Below are positions 1-7,161 of a DNA stretch of 64,000 bases, piece after piece. Origin of the DNA: Pinibacter aurantiacus (GTDB lineage: Bacteria > Bacteroidota > Bacteroidia > Chitinophagales > Chitinophagaceae); contig NZ_JAHSPG010000010.1 in the NCBI RefSeq assembly GCF_019130065.1, positions 1 to 64,000 of the forward strand, read 5' to 3'. The notes beneath the pieces are model-generated. The model made no database searches, was not told the DNA's origin, and worked only from the letters and a program-made list of their open reading frames with translations. Each line of letters opens with the position of its first letter. The stretch's first letter is position 1. The translations under genes were made by a program, and so were the position numbers.

Positions 1-45
1 TGCTTTTAATCGAATACAGCCCAGGCTGAGCCATGTATAGACAAA

Positions 46-78
46 AAAGAGAGCACCACTCTTGTGATGCTCTCTTTT
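46..78 (-). terminator. Rho-independent terminator of the RRM gene
   Basis: The stem pairs AGAGAGCA with TGCTCTCT around a short loop. On the minus strand it is followed by a run of six T. It lies 17 nt past the stop of the RNA-binding protein gene, so it is the natural end of that transcript. Nothing can be assigned in bases 1-45. Confidence 0.75.
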
Positions 79-94
79 ATTATAAAGCGATTTA

Positions 95-508
95 TTAGTA
101 GTCGTTTCTTCTTCCGCCACCATAACCACCGCCGCTACGGTTTCCACCACCGCCGTAGCCACCGCCACCGCGATTTCCACCGCCGCCGTAGCCACCACGG
201 CTTCCGCCGCCGCCACCGCCAAAGCTTTTCTTTTTGAATCCGCCACCGCCGCCGGATCCGCCTTGTTTAGGCTGAGATTCGTTTACAACGATGTTACGGC
301 CTGAAATTTCAGTGCCATTTAAAGCTTCGATTGCAGCTTGGCCTTCTGTGTCGTTTGACATTTCAACGAAACCGAAACCTTTACTACGGTTGTTGTTGAA
401 TTTGTCTGTAACGATTTTCGCGGATGCCACTTCGCCATAAGGTGTAAAAAGATCAAGAAGATCTTGCTCAGTCATGCTCCAACTGAGGTTTCCAACGTAA
501 ATGTTCAT
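95..508 (-). CDS. RRM-domain RNA-binding protein with Gly/Arg-rich tail
   Basis: A 137-residue single-RRM protein. RNP2 (IYVGNL) is at residues 3-8 and RNP1 (KGFGFVEM) at 43-50, so the aromatic RNA-contacting residues are present. From about residue 80 the tail is almost only Gly with Arg, Tyr and Asn (GGYGGGGNRGG-type repeats), like the glycine-rich Rbp proteins of cyanobacteria and the small RRM proteins common in Bacteroidota. A longer frame opens upstream at 574, but the start at 508 gives the canonical MNIYVGNL N-terminus. The gene is monocistronic with its own terminator. A TACCTTCG box on the minus strand at 633-640 could be the promoter and would give a 5' UTR of about 120 nt. The likely role is RNA binding or chaperoning; targets are unknown. 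Confidence 0.93.
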   Translation of the reverse strand: MNIYVGNLSWSMTEQDLLDLFTPYGEVASAKIVTDKFNNNRSKGFGFVEMSNDTEGQAAIEALNGTEISGRNIVVNESQPKQGGSGGGGGFKKKSFGGGGGGSRGGYGGGGNRGGGGYGGGGNRSGGGYGGGRRNDY

Positions 509-714
509 TGTTTTTAATTTAAGTAATACAAAAAATACCCATAATGAACACAGTAACAATAAGCCAAGAAACATTTACTTGAAACGCTCAACGGAAGATT
601 GCGAAACTGTAAAGATCATTAAAGAGGCTCTACGAAGGTATAATATTTATTTTGGAATTCTAAACAATTTTATATTATACAATTTGGTGATTTTTAGATT
701 GTTTATTAAATGAG

Positions 715-741
715 AAAACCCAGCCTTTTGAGCTGGGTTTT
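715..741 (-). terminator. Terminator of the rpsF-rpsR-rplI operon
   Basis: AAAACCCAGC (715-724) pairs with GCTGGGTTTT (732-741) around a 7-nt loop. On the minus strand the 3' arm ends in a T-run. It lies about 25 nt past the rplI stop. Confidence 0.8.
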
Positions 742-764
742 ATAGGAAAATAAAATGGAATATT

Positions 765-1211
765 TTATTCTGCAACAACTTCAAATTCAACCTCGGTCGT
801 GTTTCCATTACCGAAATCGATAGTTGCTTTGTAAGTACCTAATTCTTTAACCTCATCCACAATGTTAATGCGTTTGCGGTCGATTTCGTAGCCTTTTTGA
901 TCGCGGATAGCACGTGCAATCTGCAATGCTGTTACACTACCAAAAATTTTACCACTAGTACCAGTTTTTGCACCTACTTTTAAAGCACCTTCTTTAAGTT
1001 TTGCTACTACGCTGTTGATTTCAGCTAGCATTTTTTCCTCTTTTTTGCGCTTTTGTTTAAGCTTTTCTTCTAATTGTTTCAAGTTAGAAGGATTGGCTTC
1101 AACAGCTTTCTTTTGAGGAATAAGGAAGTTACGAGCGTAACCGTTTTTTACAGTTACCAATTCGGTAGCACCTCCCAGGTTATCTACATCTTGTATTAAG
1201 ATTACTTGCAT
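765..1211 (-). CDS. rplI: 50S ribosomal protein L9
   Basis: A 148-residue protein, the normal L9 length. It opens with MQVILIQDVDNLGGATELVTV and continues with the L9 N-terminal block (VKNGYARNFLIPQKKAV). A charged connecting helix follows at about residues 45-75, then the C-terminal domain (GKIFGSVTALQIA). L9 binds domain V of 23S rRNA near the L1 stalk. It is the last gene of rpsF-rpsR-rplI, 10 nt after rpsR and followed by a terminator. Confidence 0.98.
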   Translation of the reverse strand: MQVILIQDVDNLGGATELVTVKNGYARNFLIPQKKAVEANPSNLKQLEEKLKQKRKKEEKMLAEINSVVAKLKEGALKVGAKTGTSGKIFGSVTALQIARAIRDQKGYEIDRKRINIVDEVKELGTYKATIDFGNGNTTEVEFEVVAE

Positions 1212-1221
1212 GGCTTCCTCC

Positions 1222-1488
1222 TTACTTTAAAAGATCAGTTACATACGGCAATATTGCCATTTGACGAGCTTTCTTTATCGCATCAGCAACTTTACGTTGA
1301 TACTTTAAAGAGTTACCTGTAATACGACGTGGTAACATTTTACCTTGCTCGTTCAGGAATTTTTTCAAAAACTCAGCATCTTTATAATCAATATATTTGA
1401 TGCCCAGTTTTTTAAAACGGCAGTATTTCTTTTGACGCTTTTCGGTCTTAATGGCCGTTAAATATTTGATTTCATTTGCCTTTGCCAT
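1222..1488 (-). CDS. rpsR: 30S ribosomal protein S18
   Basis: An 88-residue S18. It shows the family signature around FLNEQGKMLPRRITGNS and the basic C-terminal part (YQRKVADAIKKARQMAILPY). S18 pairs with S6 on the 30S platform. The gene starts 5 nt after the rpsF stop, so the two are certainly co-transcribed. No single-strand-binding protein gene lies between rpsF and rpsR, unlike the order in Firmicutes. Confidence 0.98.
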   Translation of the reverse strand: MAKANEIKYLTAIKTEKRQKKYCRFKKLGIKYIDYKDAEFLKKFLNEQGKMLPRRITGNSLKYQRKVADAIKKARQMAILPYVTDLLK

Positions 1489-1493
1489 AATTC

Positions 1494-1850
1494 TTAAGCC
1501 TCCACTGCTTTTTCGTTTCCTGTTTGTACACCACTTCTCTTTTTAGCATTGTACTCGACGGCGTATTTATCGAGTGCAGTGAACATGTGACGAAGTACGT
1601 TCTCGTCACGCAGAAGCTGAATTTTAAGCTTCTCATTGAAGTCGGATGGCGCACTGTACTCCAGAACCCAGTATAAACCGGTTGTCTTTTTCTGGATTGG
1701 GTATGCCAGTGATTTCAGTCCCCAGGGATTGTTGTGCTGTACCTGGCCATTGTTATCGCTAACAAGGTCCATGAATTTTTTCTGAGACGCTTTAAACTCA
1801 TCTTCAGAAAGCACAGGGGTAAAAATCACCATCAATTCGTAATTGTTCAT
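1494..1850 (-). CDS. rpsF: 30S ribosomal protein S6
   Basis: A 118-residue S6 starting MNNYELMVIFTPVLSEDE. The ferredoxin-like fold is recognisable (WGLKSLAYPIQKKTTGLYW, then LRDENVLRHMF). The frame stays open to 1940, but only the start at 1850 gives the conserved MxxYE N-terminus. It is the first gene of the operon. A TAnnTTTG promoter box lies 37 nt upstream. Confidence 0.97.
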   Translation of the reverse strand: MNNYELMVIFTPVLSEDEFKASQKKFMDLVSDNNGQVQHNNPWGLKSLAYPIQKKTTGLYWVLEYSAPSDFNEKLKIQLLRDENVLRHMFTALDKYAVEYNAKKRSGVQTGNEKAVEA

Positions 1851-1887
1851 TTCCCTGTTTTTAGGTTTTAAAAAATAATTTGGGCTG

Positions 1888-1895
1888 CAAAGGTA
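1888..1895 (-). promoter_or_regulatory. TAnnTTTG -7 box for rpsF
   Basis: The minus strand reads TACCTTTG, a perfect match to the Bacteroidota -7 consensus, 37 nt before the rpsF start. No clear TTG is found at the -33 distance. Confidence 0.5.
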
Positions 1896-2035
1896 AGCGA
1901 TTCGAAACACATAAAAAATTCCTTTCACGACTGAATTCACTAGTGATAGATAATAAATTGTCTAAATGTGACTGTTGCTCTCACAGTTAATTGAGAACTA
2001 ATCATTTGTTAATCTGTTAAAGCTTTTTCCGGAGT

Positions 2036-2043
2036 TATCTTTG
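2036..2043 (+). promoter_or_regulatory. TAnnTTTG -7 box of a possible mini transcription unit
   Basis: TATCTTTG matches the -7 consensus. About 90 nt downstream lies a 25-codon reading frame, followed by an intrinsic terminator. No good -33 TTG is seen at the right distance. Confidence 0.35.
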
Positions 2044-2131
2044 CAGCCTAAATGCAACATTTATCAATATCCATTCTCTTAATTATCTCTTAGTCAAGCC
2101 GGACCTGCCTTTTTATCTTAAAAAATTGAGT

Positions 2132-2209
2132 ATGAAATCTAAACGTTTATACTTTGTAATCCTGATTAGTGGTGCGCTTAGTTCCTGTGGGTTGAAACAT
2201 ATGCGGTGA
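2132..2209 (+). CDS. Possible 25-residue lipoprotein-like peptide or truncated lipoprotein gene
   Basis: A short frame encoding a Lys/Arg N-terminus, a hydrophobic core (YFVILISGAL) and a lipobox-like SSCG, then five residues and a stop. That is a lipoprotein signal peptide with nothing attached. The stop runs directly into a GGACGAAT-type palindromic repeat, so it may be a lipoprotein gene cut short by repeat insertion, or a genuine small peptide. A promoter box (2036-2043) and terminator (2238-2262) frame it. Translation is not demonstrated. Confidence 0.3.
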   Translation: MKSKRLYFVILISGALSSCGLKHMR

Positions 2210-2237
2210 GGACGAATGTGAATCGTTCGCAAGATTC

Positions 2238-2262
2238 CGGCTACTGAGCCGAGATTTTTTTT
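2238..2262 (+). terminator. Intrinsic terminator after the mini-ORF
   Basis: CGGCT (2238-2242) and AGCCG (2247-2251) form a tight 5-bp stem with a 4-nt loop, followed by AGA and a run of eight T. It lies on the plus strand, upstream of htpG. Confidence 0.55.
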
Positions 2263-2328
2263 CTGACAATTTTTCCGGTCTTTCAATTTAAATATCCATT
2301 GGCACTCGGTTTGACAAAGAGCGGGACG

Positions 2329-2336
2329 TATTTTTG
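2329..2336 (+). promoter_or_regulatory. htpG: TAnnTTTG box upstream of htpG
   Basis: TATTTTTG lies 45 nt before the htpG start. A TTTG at 2310-2313 is only 15 nt away, shorter than the usual spacing of about 19, so the assignment is tentative. Confidence 0.4.
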
Positions 2337-2381
2337 CCATCTTAAAAACAATTATTCAAACCCAGTATAAAAGAATTGAAT

Positions 2382-4208
2382 ATGCAAAAAGGAAGTATTC
2401 GTGTGCAGACGGAAAACATTTTTCCGATCATTAAGAAATTTTTGTACAGTGAACATGACATTTTTATTCGTGAATTGGTAAGTAACGCAGTGGATGCCAC
2501 TCAAAAGCTGAAAACGCTTTCATCAATCGGAGAAGCGAAAGGCGAGTTGGGTGAATTAAGGATCGATGTGAAACTGGATGCTGAGAAAAAAACTATCACA
2601 ATCAGTGATCGTGGCATCGGGATGACTGCAGAAGATGTAGATAAATACATTAACCAGGTTGCATTTAGTGGCGCAGAGGAGTTTTTGAACAAATACAAAG
2701 GCCAGAATGAAGCCAATATTATAGGGCATTTTGGATTGGGGTTTTATTCCTCATTCATGGTGAGTGACCAGGTGGAAATATTTTCTAAATCCTATAAAGA
2801 AAATAGTACGCCGGTAAGATGGGAGTGCGACGGAAGCCCTGAATATACACTGGAAGAGACTTCCAAAGAATTGAGAGGTACTGATATCGTGATGCACATC
2901 AACGCGGAAAGTGAAGAGTTTTTGAATGCCGAAAGGATAAAAGCTACGCTTGAAAAATTCTGCCGCTTTTTGCCGGTTCCAATTTTCTTTGAAGACAACC
3001 AAATTAACAATCCTACACCGGCATGGACCCGTAAGCCGTCCGAGTTAACTACTGAAGACTACCAGAATTTTTATAAGGAGCTATATCCGTTTAATGAAGC
3101 TCCGCTTTTCTGGATCCATTTAAATGTTGATTATCCATTTAACCTTACCGGTATTTTGTATTTCCCTAAGATTAAACAATCTTATGAAATACAAAAAGAC
3201 AAGATCCAATTGTACAGCAACCAGGTGTTTGTAACAGACGAAGTGAAGGACATTGTGCCAGAATTTCTAATGCTGCTGCAGGGTGTAATTGACTCTCCGG
3301 ATATTCCACTGAACGTGAGCCGTAGCTACTTGCAGGGAGATCCTAATGTGAAAAAAATCAATAATCACATTACAAAGAAAGTTGCTGATAAGCTGGAAGA
3401 AATTTTCAACAACAATCGTAAAGAATTCGAAGAAAAGTGGGAGAGTCTCGGATTGTTTGTGAAATACGGAATGATGACGGATGAGAAGTTCCTGGACAAG
3501 GGAAACAAGTTCCACATTTTTGAAGATGTTGACGGTGGCAAATTCTTTACTCTTGACGAATATAGAATTGCGACTGAAACACTCCAGAAAAATAAGGAAG
3601 GCAAGATTGTAGTGCTGTATACAACCAATCCGATTCAACAGGATAGTTACATACAGGCCGCTAAAGCAAAAGGTTATATTGTAGTGAAGATGGAAACACT
3701 TGTAGATGCAGCTTTCATCAACAATATGGAAATGAAGTGGAGCGATGTAATGTTTACACGTGTTGATGCTGATATAACCGACAACCTGATCGACAAAAGC
3801 GAGTCTTCTGAAAGTGTTTTAAGCAAGGATGATGAAACGACCCTGAAAGATTTGTTTGGTTTCCAAATTCCTGCTTTGCATGTTTCCGTTGAAGTAAAAG
3901 GCTTAAGTGCGGATGCGCCGCCGGTGGTAGCAACACGCCCTGAGTTCATGCGTCGTATGAAAGACATGGCTGCTGTTAGCGGACCAATGGGAAATTTCTA
4001 TGCGAATATGCCTGATGAAGTAACGTTGACAGTAAATGGAAATCACAATATTTATCAGAAAGTATTGAAGCAGGATGATAAATCTAAACAGGAAAGAGTA
4101 GTGAGAAATCTTGCTGATCTTGCGTTATTATCACAAGGCCTGCTAAAAGGAAATGATTTGACCGCGTTTATTAACAGAAGTGTAGAGTTGATGGACAACG
4201 GACAGTAA
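2382..4208 (+). CDS. htpG: Molecular chaperone HtpG (bacterial Hsp90)
   Basis: A 608-residue Hsp90. The N-terminal GHKL ATPase has the ATP-binding Asn in IRELVSNAVDA (about residue 35), DRGIGM as the nucleotide-binding Asp/Gly motif, and the lid glycine motif GHFGLGFYSSF. The middle domain carries the conserved SRSYLQGD region, with the catalytic Arg expected there. A C-terminal dimerisation region follows. It is an ATP-dependent cytosolic chaperone. The ATG at 2382 is chosen over a TTG two codons earlier because the family begins with MQKG. The gene stands alone, convergent with recJ. Confidence 0.97.
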   Translation: MQKGSIRVQTENIFPIIKKFLYSEHDIFIRELVSNAVDATQKLKTLSSIGEAKGELGELRIDVKLDAEKKTITISDRGIGMTAEDVDKYINQVAFSGAEEFLNKYKGQNEANIIGHFGLGFYSSFMVSDQVEIFSKSYKENSTPVRWECDGSPEYTLEETSKELRGTDIVMHINAESEEFLNAERIKATLEKFCRFLPVPIFFEDNQINNPTPAWTRKPSELTTEDYQNFYKELYPFNEAPLFWIHLNVDYPFNLTGILYFPKIKQSYEIQKDKIQLYSNQVFVTDEVKDIVPEFLMLLQGVIDSPDIPLNVSRSYLQGDPNVKKINNHITKKVADKLEEIFNNNRKEFEEKWESLGLFVKYGMMTDEKFLDKGNKFHIFEDVDGGKFFTLDEYRIATETLQKNKEGKIVVLYTTNPIQQDSYIQAAKAKGYIVVKMETLVDAAFINNMEMKWSDVMFTRVDADITDNLIDKSESSESVLSKDDETTLKDLFGFQIPALHVSVEVKGLSADAPPVVATRPEFMRRMKDMAAVSGPMGNFYANMPDEVTLTVNGNHNIYQKVLKQDDKSKQERVVRNLADLALLSQGLLKGNDLTAFINRSVELMDNGQ

Positions 4209-4221
4209 CGTATGGTCAATT

Positions 4222-4262
4222 GTGAATCGTGAATGGGTGCTGATCAATCATTCACGATTCAC
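4222..4262. repeat. Heptad-type inverted repeat between htpG and recJ
   Basis: GTGAATCGTGAATG (4222-4235) and CATTCACGATTCAC (4249-4262) form a perfect 14-bp stem. The units repeat with period 7 (GTGAATC, GTGAATG). A further CTTTCACGATTC follows the second arm. It sits between convergent genes and could terminate both transcripts. Relatives occur at 20744-20825 and 28615-28750. Confidence 0.8.
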
Positions 4263-4274
4263 CTTTCACGATTC

Positions 4275-5987
4275 TCAACCTTCCTCTGCAAGAGAAAAAT
4301 CGATCACTTTCATCTGGATGGTTTTTGTGTTGTTCCATTCATTTTCATCGAGTGTAAAAACAATATTAACCGGGCGATTCATTTGGAGCAAGGGAAACTT
4401 ATCTGCCATTCCAAAACCAATGCCTGTAAGGGTCATGTTATTTTGTTTAACAACAAATCGTATATGACTTTCCTTTACAATTTTAGAATAGGATGTGTTG
4501 TAAACATTCTTTGCTATGAAAACGGGACGCATATTCTCTGGACCGAAAGGTTCCATCTGACAAATGATATTGTAGAATGTAGGCTTGATATCAGCGAAGG
4601 AAATTTCAGCGTCAATCAGAATTTCCGGAACCAATGATTCAGGTAAAATAGTAGTAGCAACTACTTCCTCAAACTTGCTGCTAAAGTCAGCAACTTTTTC
4701 GGGAAGCATTGTCATACCTGCCGCAGCGAAGTGCCCACCATAACCGATCAGGTGCTCACGACAAGCATGTACTGCCTCATATAAATTAAAACCATTGACA
4801 CTTCTTGCACTGCCCGCAACAACATCTCCACTTAGAGTTAATACTATCGTAGGTCTGTAAAAATGTTCGATAAGTCTTGATGCAACAATGCCAACCACGC
4901 CCTTATGCCAGTGCTGTTGGAAAACAACTGTACTTTTTCTGCCAGCCATCACTTCATCACCACGAATGAGCGCCAATGCCTCCTCAGTTATAGATTTGTC
5001 GGCTTCTTTTCTATCTGTATTATCAGAGTGAAGCATTTCTGCATAGCTCATTGCTTCCGTTTTGCTTTTGGAAACAAAAAGCTGTACCGCTTTGCATGCA
5101 TCATCCATTCTACCCGCTGCATTGATGCGCGGCGCGATCATGAACACAAGGCTATTGATGTGCATTTCCTTTTCGGAACCGCTTAATTCTTTTAGAGCTT
5201 TGATTCCCTCATTTGGATTTTCATTAGCCCGTTTTAAGCCGAAGTAAGCAAGCACCCGGTTTTCTCCGGTTATGGGAACAATATCCGCAGCGATTGCAGT
5301 TGCTACCAGGTCTAGATAACGCAAATATTCGTCTTCCGGTAAGTCGATACTTTTTGTAAGCGCAGTGATAAGTTTAAATCCAACCCCGCAACCACACAAT
5401 TCTTTATATGGATAATTACAATCCGGTTGTTTGGGATTTAATATGGCATATGCGGGTGGTAAAATGGTATCCGGAAGGTGATGGTCGCACACTATAAAAT
5501 CAATGCCCAGTGTTTTGGCATATGCGATCAGTTCAATCGATTTAATACCACAGTCAAGCGAAACTATTAACGTAAAACCATTTTCAAAGGCATAATCGAT
5601 ACCTAGTTTGGAAACGCCATAGCCTTCTTTATATCTGTGTGGTATATAAAAATCAGTTTTATCAGCCTCGTAAACCCTTTGAAAAAATTGATACATGCAA
5701 GCGACTGAAGTTGTTCCGTCAACATCGTAATCGCCGAACACGAGTATTTTTTCCCTGTTTTGCATGGCTTTAATGATGCGTTCGACAGCCTTGTCCATGT
5801 CCTTCATCAACCATGGATCATGCAAATCAGAAAGTTGGGGTCTGAAGAATTGTTTGGCTTCTTCAAAAGAGCTGATATCTCTTTGAGCAAGAAGTTTGCA
5901 GAGAACCGGGTTAATTTTCAGGGAAGTATGCAAAGCCTCCACCGTGGCATTATCTGCCTGCAGTATTTTCCATCGTTTTTTGATCAT
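4275..5987 (-). CDS. recJ: Single-stranded-DNA-specific exonuclease RecJ
   Basis: A 570-residue protein (E. coli RecJ has 577). DHH motif I is FGDYDVDGT near residue 86 and the DHH motif proper (CDHHLPD) is at about 168-173; these are the metal-binding aspartates and histidines. The DHHA1 domain shows GYGGHFAAAGMTM. A C-terminal OB-like region follows (QMEPFGPENMRPVF). RecJ degrades 5' ends of ssDNA in RecF-type recombination and repair. It lies 6 nt after the polyprenyl synthase gene, so the two are one transcript. Confidence 0.96.
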   Translation of the reverse strand: MIKKRWKILQADNATVEALHTSLKINPVLCKLLAQRDISSFEEAKQFFRPQLSDLHDPWLMKDMDKAVERIIKAMQNREKILVFGDYDVDGTTSVACMYQFFQRVYEADKTDFYIPHRYKEGYGVSKLGIDYAFENGFTLIVSLDCGIKSIELIAYAKTLGIDFIVCDHHLPDTILPPAYAILNPKQPDCNYPYKELCGCGVGFKLITALTKSIDLPEDEYLRYLDLVATAIAADIVPITGENRVLAYFGLKRANENPNEGIKALKELSGSEKEMHINSLVFMIAPRINAAGRMDDACKAVQLFVSKSKTEAMSYAEMLHSDNTDRKEADKSITEEALALIRGDEVMAGRKSTVVFQQHWHKGVVGIVASRLIEHFYRPTIVLTLSGDVVAGSARSVNGFNLYEAVHACREHLIGYGGHFAAAGMTMLPEKVADFSSKFEEVVATTILPESLVPEILIDAEISFADIKPTFYNIICQMEPFGPENMRPVFIAKNVYNTSYSKIVKESHIRFVVKQNNMTLTGIGFGMADKFPLLQMNRPVNIVFTLDENEWNNTKTIQMKVIDFSLAEEG

Positions 5988-5993
5988 GGCAAG

Positions 5994-6956
5994 TCAGTAT
6001 TTTCGATCGGTGGTATATCTCACAAGCTGTTCCAGGCTTTTTCTTACTTCCGATTCCGGAAAAGTATGCAAAATCTCCAATGCGTCGTCTCTGTATCGAA
6101 ACATTTTTTCAGTCGCGTATTGAATTCCGCCGGCTTTCACTACTTCGCTTATCACTTCCTGAACCTTGTCTTTCTTTTTATTTTGGTTTTTAATAATGTA
6201 AATAAGCTTCTTTCTTAGTGTAGTGTCTGCATTATTAATCGTATAAATGAGGGGGAGCGTAAGCTTTTTTTCCTGAATATCATTTCCCGTGGGTTTACCT
6301 ACATCTTCACTTCCATAGTCGAAAAGATCATCTTTTATTTGAAATGCTATCCCCACTTTTTCGCCAAACAAACGCATCTTCTCCGCGGTGTCATCACTTT
6401 GACTGGTAGAGTAAGCGCCTGCGCCACAAGCAGAAGCTAACAAGGAAGCAGTTTTGTTAGTAATAATATCGAAATACACAGATTCATTAAGATTGAGCGT
6501 TCTGGCCTTTTCAATCTGCAACAATTCACCTTCGCTCATTTTTCGTACGGCTTCCGAAAGAATTTGCAGTATCCTGAACTCGTTGTTATCTAAAGAAAGA
6601 AGAAGGCCTTTTGCAAACAGGTAGTCGCCGACGAGAACGGAGGCTTTCGCTTTCCATAATGCATACGTAGAAAAGAAGCCTCTCCGCTCAAACGATTCAT
6701 CCACCACATCATCGTGCACGAGTGAAGCGGTGTGTAATATTTCAACCAATGAAGCAGCACGATAGGTAGATTCATTGACTTCTCCGCACAATTTCGCAGA
6801 TAGGAGAACAAACATTGGTCTTAGTTGTTTACCTTTTCGTTTAACGATGAAACTCATGATTCTGTCGAGCAATGCAACATCGCTTTTAACAGATCCTTTG
6901 AATTTTGTCGAAAAAATCGCTAATTCTTCGTTTATGACAGGTAGTGACAGCTCCAT
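5994..6956 (-). CDS. Long-chain polyprenyl diphosphate synthase
   Basis: A 320-residue trans-prenyltransferase. The first Asp-rich motif is LVHDDVVDES (D82, D83, D86) and the second is IKDDLFD (D209, D210, D213). GKQLRPMFVLLSAKL is the substrate-binding block. The residues before the first motif are small (HTAS), as in medium- to long-chain synthases of the IspB/HepT type. It probably makes the isoprenoid tail of menaquinone, which fits mqnB and mqnD in this window. A TTAATTTG sequence on the minus strand (about 6976-6983) is a near match to the -7 box. It is co-transcribed with recJ. Confidence 0.93.
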   Translation of the reverse strand: MELSLPVINEELAIFSTKFKGSVKSDVALLDRIMSFIVKRKGKQLRPMFVLLSAKLCGEVNESTYRAASLVEILHTASLVHDDVVDESFERRGFFSTYALWKAKASVLVGDYLFAKGLLLSLDNNEFRILQILSEAVRKMSEGELLQIEKARTLNLNESVYFDIITNKTASLLASACGAGAYSTSQSDDTAEKMRLFGEKVGIAFQIKDDLFDYGSEDVGKPTGNDIQEKKLTLPLIYTINNADTTLRKKLIYIIKNQNKKKDKVQEVISEVVKAGGIQYATEKMFRYRDDALEILHTFPESEVRKSLEQLVRYTTDRKY

Positions 6957-7084
6957 GCAAAAAGGTTAATCGGGGCAAATTAATACATTGGATAAATAAA
7001 ACGGACAATGCAGCAGTTTTTTAATTTTTATTGCCTTTTAATTGATTTTGTGCAACTTAATATACTGCCCAAAGCAAAAAATTA

Positions 7085-7115
7085 TTTGGTTTTTAACAGC
7101 CAATTAATACTTTTG
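7085..7115 (+). promoter_or_regulatory. Complete Bacteroidota promoter for the OmpA-type porin
   Basis: TTTG (7085-7088), 19 nt, then TACTTTTG (7108-7115). This is the full -33/-7 arrangement of the Bacteroidota primary sigma factor, with the expected spacing. The predicted start near 7120 leaves a 5' UTR of about 40 nt, very rich in T and A. It is the best promoter in the window. Confidence 0.75.
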
Positions 7116-7161
7116 TGGCTAGTGTTTCTTTTTTATCTTAAAATTTACTTAAAACTGAGTT

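Noticed and set aside
95-240. GC-rich tandem repeats at the 5' end of the window as a stand-alone repeat element
   Set aside because: They encode the Gly/Arg-rich tail of the RRM protein in frame and need no other explanation.
1472-1654. 60-codon minus-strand frame inside rpsF
   Set aside because: Lies within a conserved ribosomal protein gene in another frame; a shadow frame.
2113-2340. 75-codon minus-strand frame upstream of htpG
   Set aside because: Overlaps promoter, terminator and repeat signals, and its protein shows no domain pattern.
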